Origin: Mycobacteriales bacterium
GTDB taxonomy: Bacteria > Actinomycetota > Actinomycetes > DATLTS01
DNA length: 64,000 bases
Assembly (NCBI GenBank): GCA_035533475.1
Contig: DATLTS010000025.1
Coordinates: 62,001-126,000 of the forward strand
Direction: 5' to 3'
In this document: piece by piece, positions 44,539-53,840 of the stretch
How positions within the stretch are numbered: the stretch's first letter is position 1
Layout of the letters: every line of letters starts with the position of its first letter
Position numbers and translations under genes: made by a program
The notes under the pieces: model-generated
The model's input: only the letters and a program-made list of their open reading frames with translations
Told to the model about the DNA's origin: nothing
Database searches by the model: none

Positions 44539-46898
44539 CCGGCCGCTTCCGCGTCCCGCTCGCGTGCGCCCTCGCGATCCTGCTCGCGCTCAGCGCCCTG
44601 CACCCGATCTTCACCTCCGGTGACTGGGTCATCCCGACCGTCGTCGGGGTGCTGCTCGTGCTGGCCGGTGGGGAGATCGTCCGGGTGCTGCGCTGGGCGG
44701 CGGCGCTCGGGCCGCTCCTGTCCGGCGCCCTCGTGCTCGGCTGGGTCACCTGGCGGGACGGCCGCCCCGGCGCGTGGCTCGGTTTCGTCCCCTCCCGCCG
44801 GTCCTTCGCCGAGCTGGCGGCGGCCGCCCGCTCCGGCTTCGCGGACATCCGGAACTACCAGCCCCCGGTTCCGGCGACGCACGGCATGATCCTGCTCACC
44901 GTCGTCGGGGTCGCGCTCGTGGCCCTGATCAGCTATCTGATGGCGGTCACGCTGAAACAGCCGCCGCTCGCCGGACTGCCGCTGCTCGGCCTCTACGCGG
45001 TGGCGACCGCGGTCGCCCCGCACGGCATCGGGCTGCTCGCTTTCGCCGCCGGCACGATCGGCTACCTCACGCTGCTGGCCGCCGAGGGGCGGGACCGGTT
45101 GGCCCGCTGGGGCCGGGTGGTCGGCGCCCGTCGGGCCGACGCGCCGGCCCGGCCGGCGATCGGGGGACGGATCGGGGCCGGCGCACTGGCCATTTCGGCC
45201 CTGCTCCCGCTGCTGCTTCCCGGGCTGCATCCGGCCCGACCCGGCGGAGGAGGCGGTGGCGGCGGGAACGGTCAGGGGCTGTTCGTCTCCACCTACAACC
45301 CGCTGCTCCACCTGCGCGAGGATCTGGACAGTGCCAAGCCGGTCCCGTTGCTCCGCGTCGTGAGCGAGGACCCGGCGCCGGACTACCTCCAGATGACCAC
45401 CCTCGACACCTACACCGCGGACACCTGGCTGGCCAGTCGCAACGTCACCGCCGGCCCGCAGGCGCAGGTGTCCAAAGGGCTGCCGCCGGTCGAGGGGATC
45501 ACCGTCCCCGCCCCGGAGCGCAGCGACCGGATCACCGTGCTCCGCGGCCCCGGACAGCTCGACGTGCGGTGGCTACCGGTGCCGTTCCCGGTGACCCAGG
45601 TCAGCGTCAGCGGGGACTGGCGCTACGACGCGGGGTTCGCCACGGTGTTCTCCTCGGCCGTGTCGACGACATCGGTGGGCACCTACCGGGCCAGCTGGCT
45701 GCACGAGCAACCCACCGCGGCGATGCTGCTTGCCGCCGGTCCCCCACAGCCGGGGCTGGACGATCTCGCACTCCCGCAGGGACTGCCCGGGGTGATCGCC
45801 CGGATCACCCAGGAGGTCATCGCCGGAAAGACGACGGAATTCGCCAAGGCGGTGGCCCTTCAGGCCTATTTCCAGCAGCCGATCTTCCACTACAGCACCA
45901 CCCCGGACGACAGCGACAACACCGATGCGCTCGAGCAGTTCCTCACCGTCACCCACACCGGGTTCTGCGTCCAGTACGCGGCCGCCATGGCGGTAATGGC
46001 CAGGCTGGCCGGCATCCCGTCCCGCGTTGCGGTCGGCTTCACCGCCGGCACCAGGCAGCCGGACGGCAGCTGGCTGGTCACCAGCCACGACGCGCACGCC
46101 TGGCCGGAGCTCTACTTCGCCGGCGCCGGCTGGCTCCGGTTCGAACCGACCCCGGCGGCCGCGGGGCACGCGGTGGCGCCCGCCTACACCAACCCGGCCA
46201 GCGGCGCTGCGGTCGGCCCGTCGGCCAGTCCGAAGCTGTCCCCGGCGCCGCGGCCGTCGCTGGCGCTGCCCAATCCCCGGTTCCGGTTCGACCTCGTTCC
46301 GAGCCCCGGCGGGGCCGGGGCTCGACCGCACCGGGGCCGCCGGCCGCTGGACTGGCTGCTGCTGCTGGCGGCCGTGCTGCTCGCCGCCCTGGCGGCCGCC
46401 CCGGTCGCGGGTCGCGCCCGGATCCGGCGGGGTCGACGGCACGCGGCCCCCGCCGGACAGGCCGAGGCCGCCTGGGCGGAGCTGACGGACACCGCAGCCG
46501 ACCTCGGGTTCGGCAGCCGGCCCAGCGACTCGCTGCGCCGGGCCGGCGCCCGGCTGGCCGCCGCCGCGAAGCTCGACGCCGCGGCCAGCCTCCGGCTGGC
46601 CGCCCTCGTCGACGTCGTGGAACGCTCGCGATACGCGACCACGGTGGACCCGACCAGGCTCGGCGCGCTCTCGGTGGATCTCCGGGAGACCTGCCGCTCG
46701 CTGTCCGCGGCGGTAGGCCCGCGCCGGCGGTGGCGCGCCCGGCTGCTGCCGCCGAGCGGGGTTGCGCTGGTCCGGGAGGCGTTCGGCCGGCTGGCCGGCC
46801 AGCTGGCGCGACCGATCGACGCCGCGATCGGTTCGCTCAGGCTCCGGCACCGGCTCCGGCACCGGCTCCGGCCCCGGCCCCGGCCGGCCCGGGGCTAG
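44535..46898 (+). CDS. TgpA-like membrane transglutaminase
   Basis: A 787-residue membrane enzyme. Six or so helices fill residues 1-235, followed by an extracytoplasmic transglutaminase domain with catalytic Cys in HTGFCVQYAAAMAVMARLAGIPSRVAVGF (about 478), His in TSHDAHAWPELYF (about 515) and WLRFEPTP. A further helix (LDWLLLLAAVLLAALAAAP, about 610) precedes a cytosolic C-terminal region resembling DUF4129. GTG start overlaps the DUF58 gene by 4 bp, and the 3' end overlaps the convergent DUF3040 gene by 4 bp. The C-terminus ends in an RHRLRHRLRPRPRP repeat. Confidence 0.92.
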   Translation: MTGRFRVPLACALAILLALSALHPIFTSGDWVIPTVVGVLLVLAGGEIVRVLRWAAALGPLLSGALVLGWVTWRDGRPGAWLGFVPSRRSFAELAAAARSGFADIRNYQPPVPATHGMILLTVVGVALVALISYLMAVTLKQPPLAGLPLLGLYAVATAVAPHGIGLLAFAAGTIGYLTLLAAEGRDRLARWGRVVGARRADAPARPAIGGRIGAGALAISALLPLLLPGLHPARPGGGGGGGGNGQGLFVSTYNPLLHLREDLDSAKPVPLLRVVSEDPAPDYLQMTTLDTYTADTWLASRNVTAGPQAQVSKGLPPVEGITVPAPERSDRITVLRGPGQLDVRWLPVPFPVTQVSVSGDWRYDAGFATVFSSAVSTTSVGTYRASWLHEQPTAAMLLAAGPPQPGLDDLALPQGLPGVIARITQEVIAGKTTEFAKAVALQAYFQQPIFHYSTTPDDSDNTDALEQFLTVTHTGFCVQYAAAMAVMARLAGIPSRVAVGFTAGTRQPDGSWLVTSHDAHAWPELYFAGAGWLRFEPTPAAAGHAVAPAYTNPASGAAVGPSASPKLSPAPRPSLALPNPRFRFDLVPSPGGAGARPHRGRRPLDWLLLLAAVLLAALAAAPVAGRARIRRGRRHAAPAGQAEAAWAELTDTAADLGFGSRPSDSLRRAGARLAAAAKLDAAASLRLAALVDVVERSRYATTVDPTRLGALSVDLRETCRSLSAAVGPRRRWRARLLPPSGVALVREAFGRLAGQLARPIDAAIGSLRLRHRLRHRLRPRPRPARG

Positions 46899-47263
46899 CG
46901 GCCCCGGTCCTCCCAGCGGCGTTGCCAGCGTTCCTCGAGCCGGTTCCGCAGCGACGGCCGACTGGGGCGGGCCGGGCGGGGAGCCCGGTGGCCGAGGTAT
47001 CGCTGCCACGACCAGATGCCGAGCATGATCGCGACGAGCATCACGACGAACCCGGCGACCCCGAGCGGGGTGAGCTTGGTGATGACCCCGGCGAGCAGCA
47101 GGACCAGGCCGGCGACGAGGAGCAGCGCGCAGCGGACCACCCGCCGGTGGTAGTGGCTCTTCAGATCGGTGTTGCGGTAGGAGCTGGCGAATTTCGGGTC
47201 CTCGGCGTAGAGGGCCTGCTCGATCTGCTCGAGCAGTCGCTGCTCGTGCTCCGAGAGCGGCAC
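46895..47263 (-). CDS. DUF3040 membrane protein
   Basis: A 122-residue actinobacterial protein. The N-terminal motif PLSEHEQRLLEQIEQALYAEDPKFASSYR is diagnostic of DUF3040. Two helices follow (CALLLVAGLVLLLAGVI and LGVAGFVVMLVAIMLGIWSW), then a basic tail. Function unknown; in mycobacteria a member sits near the dcw cluster. It is downstream of dinB by 113 bp and may be transcribed with it or separately. Confidence 0.93.
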   Translation of the reverse strand: MPLSEHEQRLLEQIEQALYAEDPKFASSYRNTDLKSHYHRRVVRCALLLVAGLVLLLAGVITKLTPLGVAGFVVMLVAIMLGIWSWQRYLGHRAPRPARPSRPSLRNRLEERWQRRWEDRGR

Positions 47264-47376
47264 GCGCTCCTCCTAGGGCCATGGCGGCACCGGCGCAGGG
47301 CGCCCCCTTTGAGGATACGAGTCGCAGGCCCCGGCCGAAAGGCCGAACTTCGATCGATCCCGAGCCGGCCGGGCAG

Positions 47377-48600
47377 TCACGGGTCCGGGTCGACCAGGGC
47401 CGCCGGCCGGACCGCGCCGGCACCGAAGCGCCGGGTTGCCGCGTCTACGGCCCGTTCCGCCTCCCGCCAGCCGGCCGCCCGCTCGGCGAGGGCGAGTTGC
47501 CGGAAGGCACCGGCCGCCCCGGCCAGCCCCTCGACCCGGACACCGACCAACCGGATCCGAGCCCGCTGGAGCCCGAGTCCGTCGAACAGGATCCGGGCGA
47601 TCCGGTAGATCTCCTGGGCGACGTCGGTGGGGTCGGGTAACGTCCGCGACCTGGTCAGGGTGGTGAAGTCGGCGAAACGAACCTTGATGCTCACGGTCCG
47701 ACCGACCTGGCCGGCCGCCCGGAGCCGGGCCGCGGTGCGCTCGGACAGCCGGAGCAGCTCGCGATGCAGCAGCCGCGGGTCGTCGACGTCGGACGGGAAC
47801 GTCTCCTCCGCGCCGATGCTCCTGTCCGGTTCCTCGGCGACCACGCGGCGCGGATCGCGGCCCCAGGCGAGCTCCGCCAGGTGGGTCCCGGCGGCGACAC
47901 CGAGGGCGCGTTTCAGGGTGGCGACCGGCACGTGGGCCAGGTCGCCGATGGTCCGCAAGCCGAGCCGGACGAGCGCCTCCTCGGTCTTGTCCCCCACCCC
48001 CCAAAGGGCCGACACCGGGAGCGGATGCAGGTAGTTCACGACCTGATCGCGGGGGACGACGAGCAGGCCATCCGGCTTGGCGTGCGCCGAGGCGAGCTTC
48101 GCGACGAACTTCGTCGCCGCCACCCCGACCGAGCAGGTGATGCCCTGCTCGTCGTAGACCCGGGCCCGGATCAGCTCGCCGATCCGGGCCGGTCGGCCCA
48201 GTCGGCGCTCCGCCCCGGCCACGTCCAGGAACGCCTCGTCCAGGGCGATCGGCTCGACCAGCGGGGTGAGGGTGCGGAACACCGCGAGCACCCCCGCCGA
48301 CGCCTCGGCGTAGGCCGCGTGATCCGGCTCGAGCACTACGGCCTGCGGGCACAGCCGTCGGGCCCGCAGCATCGGCATGGCGCTGTGCACGCCGTACTCG
48401 CGGGCCGGGTAGCTGGCGGAGAGCACGACCGCACGGCTACCGAGACCGCCGACGATGACCGGCTGGCCGGCCAGGTCGGGGCGCCGGCGCAGCTCCACGC
48501 TGGCGTAGAACGCGTCCATGTCCACGTGCAGGACCGGGCATCCGGTGTCGTCCCCGTCCCCGACCCGGACCGCGCCGCGGCGCAGCTGGTTACGGCTCAC
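47377..48600 (-). CDS. dinB: DNA polymerase IV (Y-family)
   Basis: Error-prone translesion polymerase, 407 residues. The catalytic residues are intact: VLHVDMDAFYASVELRRRPDL (first Asp) and PIALDEAFLDVAGAERRLG (Asp-Glu pair). The helix-hairpin-helix is in VSALWGVGDKTEEALVRLGLRTIGDLAHVP and the little-finger domain follows. It ends without a clear beta-clamp motif. GTG 48600 overlaps the methyltransferase stop by 4 bp. As a catalytically complete DinB it is not an ImuB. Confidence 0.94.
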   Translation of the reverse strand: MSRNQLRRGAVRVGDGDDTGCPVLHVDMDAFYASVELRRRPDLAGQPVIVGGLGSRAVVLSASYPAREYGVHSAMPMLRARRLCPQAVVLEPDHAAYAEASAGVLAVFRTLTPLVEPIALDEAFLDVAGAERRLGRPARIGELIRARVYDEQGITCSVGVAATKFVAKLASAHAKPDGLLVVPRDQVVNYLHPLPVSALWGVGDKTEEALVRLGLRTIGDLAHVPVATLKRALGVAAGTHLAELAWGRDPRRVVAEEPDRSIGAEETFPSDVDDPRLLHRELLRLSERTAARLRAAGQVGRTVSIKVRFADFTTLTRSRTLPDPTDVAQEIYRIARILFDGLGLQRARIRLVGVRVEGLAGAAGAFRQLALAERAAGWREAERAVDAATRRFGAGAVRPAALVDPDP

Positions 48601-49349
48601 GGCGCCGGTCGGTCGACCCGTTCGGCGACCAGGTGGAGCTGGCTGGCCAACGGCTGGAACGCCGGATCGCCGCCCACCCGCTCCTCGAGCGCGACGAGCG
48701 CCTCCGGCTCGGCATCCAGCAACCCGCTCGGAACAAGGTCGGAGAACACCTGGATGGCGTGCACCGGGCCGGGCACGAGACCGGCACCGGTGACCAGCGA
48801 GCGCAGGCCGTCGAGGTCGAAGCGGCGAGCCAGCGGGTCGGCCGGCCCGCCCCGACCGCCCGGGTCGGCGAGCATCGCCATGGCGTCGGCGAGCCGGCCG
48901 GCGAGCACCCGGGCAAGCACCGCGGCGCTCCGGGTCGCGGCGAGCACGCTGACCACGCCGCCGGGGCGCAGCACCGCGGCGACCGCGGCCATCGCCGCGG
49001 CCGGGTCGTCGACGACCTCGAGGACGCTGTGGCAGAGCACCACGTCCTGGCCGCCCGGCCCGACGAGGTCGAGCAGCCCCGCGGCATCGCCCTGCCGGGC
49101 GGTGATCCGGTCGGAGACCCCCGCCTCGGCGGCCCGCCGTTCCAGTGCGGCCAGCGAGTCCGGGCTCGGGTCCACGACGGTGACCGCGTGGCCGAGGCCG
49201 GCCAGCGGGACGGCGAAGCCCCCGGTCCCACCGCCCGCGTCGAGCACCGCGAGCTGGCCGCCGCCGGCCCGCTCGTCGAGGAGCGCCCGCAGGACCTGCC
49301 ACACGACCGCGGTCCGCACCGACGCGCGCGGGGCCAGCCGGTCCGACAT
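48597..49349 (-). CDS. class-I SAM-dependent methyltransferase
   Basis: A 250-residue Rossmann methyltransferase. The SAM loop VLDAGGGTGGFAVPLAGLGHAVTVVDPSPDSL (about 35-65) and the post-motif DVVLCHSVLEVVDDPAAAMAAVAAVLRPGGVVSVLAA (about 100-140) are clear. The C-terminal part resembles SmtA/CmoM-like enzymes and could act on tRNA or a small molecule; the substrate is not deducible. It overlaps dinB by 4 bp and starts 36 bp after the dnaE2 stop, so it is part of the mutagenesis operon. Confidence 0.9.
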   Translation of the reverse strand: MSDRLAPRASVRTAVVWQVLRALLDERAGGGQLAVLDAGGGTGGFAVPLAGLGHAVTVVDPSPDSLAALERRAAEAGVSDRITARQGDAAGLLDLVGPGGQDVVLCHSVLEVVDDPAAAMAAVAAVLRPGGVVSVLAATRSAAVLARVLAGRLADAMAMLADPGGRGGPADPLARRFDLDGLRSLVTGAGLVPGPVHAIQVFSDLVPSGLLDAEPEALVALEERVGGDPAFQPLASQLHLVAERVDRPAP

Positions 49350-49385
49350 GGCGGCCAGCCTATTGACCCGGGCGCCGGAACCGGG

Positions 49386-52300
49386 CTAGCCACCCGAACT
49401 GCCCGGGCTGGAATGCCAGAGCTTCCGCGGTGCCTCCTTCGGGCTGCCCCCGGCCGGCCGGACATCGGCGTACGGAGACAGCTCGAACCCGCTGGCATAG
49501 CTCTGCGGCGGAGCCATGACCGGCCGGGTCGAGCGGCTTGCCGCCGCGCCGCGGACCGCCGCTTCGGTGATCCGACCGGTCCGGCGCATGACGGCCCGTA
49601 CCGCGGGCCGGCCACCGGCCAGCCATGCCGCGTGCAGCTCCGGCAGCTCCCACGCCCCGGTTCCCCGCACGGACACCCCGCGCGGGCCGGTGCGGCGCAC
49701 CACCCCGCGGACGACGAGCAGCCAGGAATGGAACACCGTCGCGGCATAGCCGGCCTGGGCATCTTCGAAGAACGTGACGTCCACCGGTCCGGTCGCGTCA
49801 TCGAGGGTGAGGAAGACCACCCGGCGCCCGGACCGGATCGGCGGCGTCTGGGTCGCCACCTTGACCCCCGCCACCAGGATGTCCGCGTGGCTCCGGGCGG
49901 CCAGCAGCACCCAGGAGCGGGTGACGTCGAGGCTGGCGAGGAACGGCTCGTAGCCGGCGAGCACGTGTTGGCTGGCGTCGAGGCCGAGCACATCGAGCTC
50001 CGCGCGGACCCGTTCGGCCCGGGTCATGTCGGGGAGGCCGGAGAGGGGGGGAGTGTCGTTATAGAGGAAGAGTGGGAGCTGGGCGGCCGCGGGACTTACC
50101 TCGATCGGGGCTTGCGACTGCCGCGCCGCCCGTTCCCGCACGCTCGCGCCTTCCGGGGGCACGGAGCGAACCCGGCGTCCCCGGCGGGGGGCGCGGGTCC
50201 AGGCGTCGAGTTCCCCGATCTGGAGCAGCAGATCACGGCGGGTGATCCGATCCCGGCGGCGGACCGGCGAGGTCGCGCCGATCCCGTAGATCGAGTCGAA
50301 CCCGCCGGCTACGACGAGTCGCTCGACGATCGGTCGGGAGACCGCGGTCCGGTGCCAGAAGTCCGACAGCGATCCGTACGGTCGGCCGGCGACGAGCCGG
50401 TCGATCTCCGCCGCGGTGATGCCGCGCACGTCGGCGAGGGCGAGCCGGATGCCGTACCGGCGACCGTCCGGCAGTCCCTGCTCCGGCACCCCGCGCGGCG
50501 CTCCCCCGAGGATCGCGGGCGGCGGCTCATCGGTCTCGGCGATCCGCTCGACCTGGTAGTGGGCCGCGGACTCGTTGACGTCGAGGGACAGGATGGCGAT
50601 CCCGAACTGGCGTGCGTCGTCGAGGATGAGCCGCTTCGGATACATGCCCGGGTCGTGGGTGAGCACCCCGGCGAGAAACGCCGCGGGATGGTGCGCCTTG
50701 AGCCACGCCGACTGGTAGGTGGGCACCGCGAACGCGGCAGCGTGCGCCTTGCAGAAGCCGAACGAGGCGAACGCCGCGAGCACCTCCCACGCCTGTTCGA
50801 CGACGGCGAGGGGGTAACCACGACCGAGTGCGGTGGGGAGGAACCAGGTCTTGGCCTCCGGCTGACCTTCCGGGTCACCGAGCGCCCGGCGGACCTCGTC
50901 GGCCTGGGCGAGGCCGCAGCCGGTCATGATCGCGATCAGTTTGATGACCTGCTCGTGGAAGACGACGACGCCGCAGGTCTGCTCGAGCGCACCTCGCAGG
51001 TCGTCGTGCAGATAGTGCGGGGCCCGCCAACCCTGCCTGGCCTCGAGGAAGGGCACGACCATGTCACTTTTCACCGGCCCGGGGCGGAACAGCGAGATGT
51101 CGATGATGAGGTCCTCGAAGGTCTCCGGGGCGAACTTGCCGATCAGCTCACGTTGCCCGGGCGACTCGATCTGAAAGCAGCCGAGGGTGTGGGTGCTCTG
51201 GATGAGCGCGAACGTCGCCGGGTCGTCGCGGGGAACGTGGTCGATGTCGACGGCGTGCCCCTCCACCCGGCGGACCTCGGCGAGGGCGTGCGCGATCGCC
51301 GACTGCATCCGCACCCCGAGGACGTCGAGCTTGAGCAGCCCGAGCTGCTCGACGTCGTCCTTGTCGAACTGACTCATCGGAAAACCGAGCCAGCTCGCCT
51401 CCACCGGGGTGCGGTCGAGCAGGGTGGCGTCGGAGAGCAGGACTCCGCACGGGTGCAGCGCAACGTGGCGAGGCAGCCCGTCGAGCCGTTCGGCGAGCCG
51501 GAAGAGCGTCCCGAAACGGGGATCCGCGGTGAGGTTGCTCGCCCGCAGCTCCGGCAGGTCGCGCAGGGCGGCGCGGATCTGACCGGCCCGGATGTGCGGG
51601 AAGGCCTTGGCCGCCACGTCGATCTCGGTGGGCGGCAGCCCGAGCGCCGCTCCCACGTCCCGGATCGCGTGTCGGGCCCGATAGGTATCGAACATCGCGA
51701 CGCAGGCCACCCGATCGGCGCCGTACCGATCAAGGATGGCCTGGTAGACCGCGGTCCGCCGAGCCGACTCGACGTCGATGTCGACGTCGGGCAGCTGGGT
51801 TCGCAGCGGGGAGAGGAATCGCTCCATGACGAGGTCGTGCGCGAGGGGGTCCACGTCGGAGATCCCCAGCAGGTAGGTGACCAGGCTGCCGGCCGCGGAG
51901 CCTCGGGCGGCGCAGCGAACGCCCATCGCCTTGATCAGGTCGACGACATCGGCGACGGTGAGGAAATACGCCGGATAGCCGAGCCCGGCGATGATGCCCA
52001 GCTCGGCGTCGAGCCGGTCGCCGGCGGCCCGGGTGCGGCGCAGCCCTCGACGATCGAACCCGGCCGCGCACCGGGCCCGCAGCAGGGCGAGCGGGTCCGC
52101 GCCGACCAGCTCAGGGAAATGGACCTCCCCGATGCCGAGGGCCCGGGAGTCGAGCACGCAGCGGTCCGCGACGAGCCTGGTGCGGGTGAGCAGGGCGCGG
52201 GCGTCGGCGCTGCGCCCGCCCGCCGCGGTGGCGACCGCCTCGGCGACCTCGGCCATCTCCTTGCCGCTCTTGAGATACCCCTCGGCGGTGCGCCGGTCGA

Positions 52301-53027
52301 CGTGGCGGGGGGCGAGGACGACGAGCCGGCGGGCGGCGTCGAGCACGTCGGCGGTCGGCGCGTCCGCCCGGTCGGCGTACCGGACCGCATTGGTGAGGAC
52401 GGCGGGCAGGTCGACGGCGGTGGCGAACCTCAGCACGCGCGCGGCGCGCCCGGCATCCCCGGACCCGTCGTGGTGCACCACCTCGAGGGCGAGATCGTCC
52501 ACCGCGCCCCGCCACCGGTCGATCCGGTGCCGCGCGAGGTCGGGGCGCCCGGCGGCGAGGGCCCGCCCGACATCGGATTCCGGGCCGAGGAGCAGGTACA
52601 GGCCGGCCGCGTGTGCCGCGACGAGGTCGATGCTCGACACCGGTCGGCCACGCTCACCGCGCAGGTGCGTCGCACTGATCAGTCGGCATAACGACGCCCA
52701 GCCCCGCCCGCCCTGGGCCAGGACGGTGACCCGCGGCAGGTGCTCCTCGACGAACGCGCCGCCGCGGGCCGGGTGCCGCGGCCGACGGCCCACCCGGTGA
52801 GCTTCCGCCTCGACCGCGAGGTCCACCCCGAGGATCGGCCGGATGCCCACCTCCCGGCAGGCAGTGACGAAACGCACCATGCCGTACACCCCGTCGCGAT
52901 CGGTCAACGCGAGCGCGTCCATGCCGTGGTCGGCGGCCCGTTCCGCCAGCGGGCGCGGATGGGTGGTCCCGTAGCGCATCGAGTAGCCGGAGGCCACGTG
53001 AAGGTGAACGAAAGGATCGCTGACCAC
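49386..53027 (-). CDS. dnaE2: error-prone DNA polymerase DnaE2 (ImuC-like)
   Basis: A second C-family polymerase, 1213 residues, for damage-induced mutagenesis. Its PHP domain is degenerate: FVHLHVASGYSMRYGTTHP replaces the HxH of DnaE1, and TDRDGVYG replaces TDHxxLYG. The catalytic aspartates are in QLPDVDIDVESARR (about 415). The palm and finger segments include RCAARGSAAGSLVTYLLGISDVDPL and SQFDKDDVEQLGLLKLDVLGVRM. An OB-fold lies near the C-terminus (AGVKVATQTPPIRSGRRVVFLTLDDATG). GTG 53027 is chosen; the frame is open further upstream through the neighbouring genes but without conserved sequence. It lies 14 bp downstream of the HEPN-like gene. Confidence 0.93.
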   Translation of the reverse strand: MVSDPFVHLHVASGYSMRYGTTHPRPLAERAADHGMDALALTDRDGVYGMVRFVTACREVGIRPILGVDLAVEAEAHRVGRRPRHPARGGAFVEEHLPRVTVLAQGGRGWASLCRLISATHLRGERGRPVSSIDLVAAHAAGLYLLLGPESDVGRALAAGRPDLARHRIDRWRGAVDDLALEVVHHDGSGDAGRAARVLRFATAVDLPAVLTNAVRYADRADAPTADVLDAARRLVVLAPRHVDRRTAEGYLKSGKEMAEVAEAVATAAGGRSADARALLTRTRLVADRCVLDSRALGIGEVHFPELVGADPLALLRARCAAGFDRRGLRRTRAAGDRLDAELGIIAGLGYPAYFLTVADVVDLIKAMGVRCAARGSAAGSLVTYLLGISDVDPLAHDLVMERFLSPLRTQLPDVDIDVESARRTAVYQAILDRYGADRVACVAMFDTYRARHAIRDVGAALGLPPTEIDVAAKAFPHIRAGQIRAALRDLPELRASNLTADPRFGTLFRLAERLDGLPRHVALHPCGVLLSDATLLDRTPVEASWLGFPMSQFDKDDVEQLGLLKLDVLGVRMQSAIAHALAEVRRVEGHAVDIDHVPRDDPATFALIQSTHTLGCFQIESPGQRELIGKFAPETFEDLIIDISLFRPGPVKSDMVVPFLEARQGWRAPHYLHDDLRGALEQTCGVVVFHEQVIKLIAIMTGCGLAQADEVRRALGDPEGQPEAKTWFLPTALGRGYPLAVVEQAWEVLAAFASFGFCKAHAAAFAVPTYQSAWLKAHHPAAFLAGVLTHDPGMYPKRLILDDARQFGIAILSLDVNESAAHYQVERIAETDEPPPAILGGAPRGVPEQGLPDGRRYGIRLALADVRGITAAEIDRLVAGRPYGSLSDFWHRTAVSRPIVERLVVAGGFDSIYGIGATSPVRRRDRITRRDLLLQIGELDAWTRAPRRGRRVRSVPPEGASVRERAARQSQAPIEVSPAAAQLPLFLYNDTPPLSGLPDMTRAERVRAELDVLGLDASQHVLAGYEPFLASLDVTRSWVLLAARSHADILVAGVKVATQTPPIRSGRRVVFLTLDDATGPVDVTFFEDAQAGYAATVFHSWLLVVRGVVRRTGPRGVSVRGTGAWELPELHAAWLAGGRPAVRAVMRRTGRITEAAVRGAAASRSTRPVMAPPQSYASGFELSPYADVRPAGGSPKEAPRKLWHSSPGSSGG

Positions 53028-53041
53028 GGCCGGAGCGAGCG

Positions 53042-53458
53042 TCAGCCGGCGCGGAACAACGGCTCGGCGCCGGCCAGCCCGAGGCTCGCCTCGACGACGC
53101 CGAGGAAGGTCTCCGCGTCGCGGACGAGGTCGTCGGCCTCCCGTCCGGTGGCCGCCCCGCACAGGCCGGCCTCCGCGGCGGATCGTTTGTCCGCGCCGGC
53201 GGCGAAGAACGCGGCCCACTCCGCCAGTTCGGGGGCGACCGCGGTCAGCAGCACCCACGCGCTCGTCGGTCGGCGATGCGTCCCGGCCGGCCGGGCCCGG
53301 GCCGCGAGCACGGCCGCGGCGGCGCGCAGCGCAGCCAGATGCGCACCGGCGTAGCGCTGGGCCGGTCCCGGCTCCCGCGCTGCCTCGGCGAGCCCGGCGC
53401 GCGCCGCGGCGAGCAAGGTCCGCGCGGCGGCTCGCGGCGGGGCCTGCGGAATGGTCAC
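53042..53458 (-). CDS. SAV_6107-type HEPN domain protein
   Basis: A 138-residue, all-helical, Ala-rich protein. The C-terminal segment GREADDLVRDAETFLGVVEASLGLA and the middle segment RPTSAWVLLTAVAPELAEWAAFFA match the small HEPN-like family found beside dnaE2 in streptomycetes. The role is unknown. It sits 14 bp before dnaE2 and 12 bp after the DUF6504 gene, so it belongs to the same operon. Confidence 0.75.
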   Translation of the reverse strand: MTIPQAPPRAAARTLLAAARAGLAEAAREPGPAQRYAGAHLAALRAAAAVLAARARPAGTHRRPTSAWVLLTAVAPELAEWAAFFAAGADKRSAAEAGLCGAATGREADDLVRDAETFLGVVEASLGLAGAEPLFRAG

Positions 53459-53470
53459 GGCACTCCCCTC

Positions 53471-53746
53471 TCAGTCGTGGATGCGGGCAACGGTCCAGCC
53501 GCCCACCGACCAGTCGAAGCACAGGTCGAACACACCGGTGCCGCGGTCGGCGCCGGCCTCGACGCGCCAGAACTCCCGCTCCCGGTCGTCGATCCGCACC
53601 GCTCGCGGTTGGCGCCACCAGCGGCCGACTTCCCTCCAGTGGTCGAGAACCGCGCGGACGAGATAGCGCCGGCCTCGCCAGCGGAACTCGGTCGGCGCCA
53701 CGTCGCCTCGGCTTACCTCGACCGGCTCGGCATACCTGCGGCTCAC
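53471..53746 (-). CDS. DUF6504 family protein
   Basis: A 91-residue protein: VSRRYAEPVEVSRGDVAPTEFRWRGRRYLVRAVLDHWREVGRWW, then RQPRAVRIDDREREFWRVEAGADRGTGVFDLCFDWSVGGWTVARIHD. The WRGRRYLVRAVLDHWRE and FDLCFD segments are characteristic of DUF6504, commonly encoded beside error-prone polymerases in actinobacteria. GTG 53746 has GGAGGATCGG upstream and is preferred over an ATG at 53857 that lies inside the LexA palindrome. It is the first gene of the mutagenesis operon. Confidence 0.82.
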   Translation of the reverse strand: MSRRYAEPVEVSRGDVAPTEFRWRGRRYLVRAVLDHWREVGRWWRQPRAVRIDDREREFWRVEAGADRGTGVFDLCFDWSVGGWTVARIHD

Positions 53747-53840
53747 CCGATCCTCCGATCTGTCCCAGGTCGGGTCCGCCCCCCGCCCGCGGATCGGGGA
53801 GACTGGCCCGGAAGCGCCCGTCGTGGCGAAACCGGGAGAC

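Noticed and set aside
44774-47608. A 944-codon open frame on the plus strand
   Set aside because: Out-of-frame shadow of the transglutaminase gene, running past its end.
48633-52691. A 1352-codon open frame on the plus strand
   Set aside because: It lies antisense to dnaE2 and reads as Arg/Asp/Gly-rich sequence with no domains; a GC-rich shadow frame.
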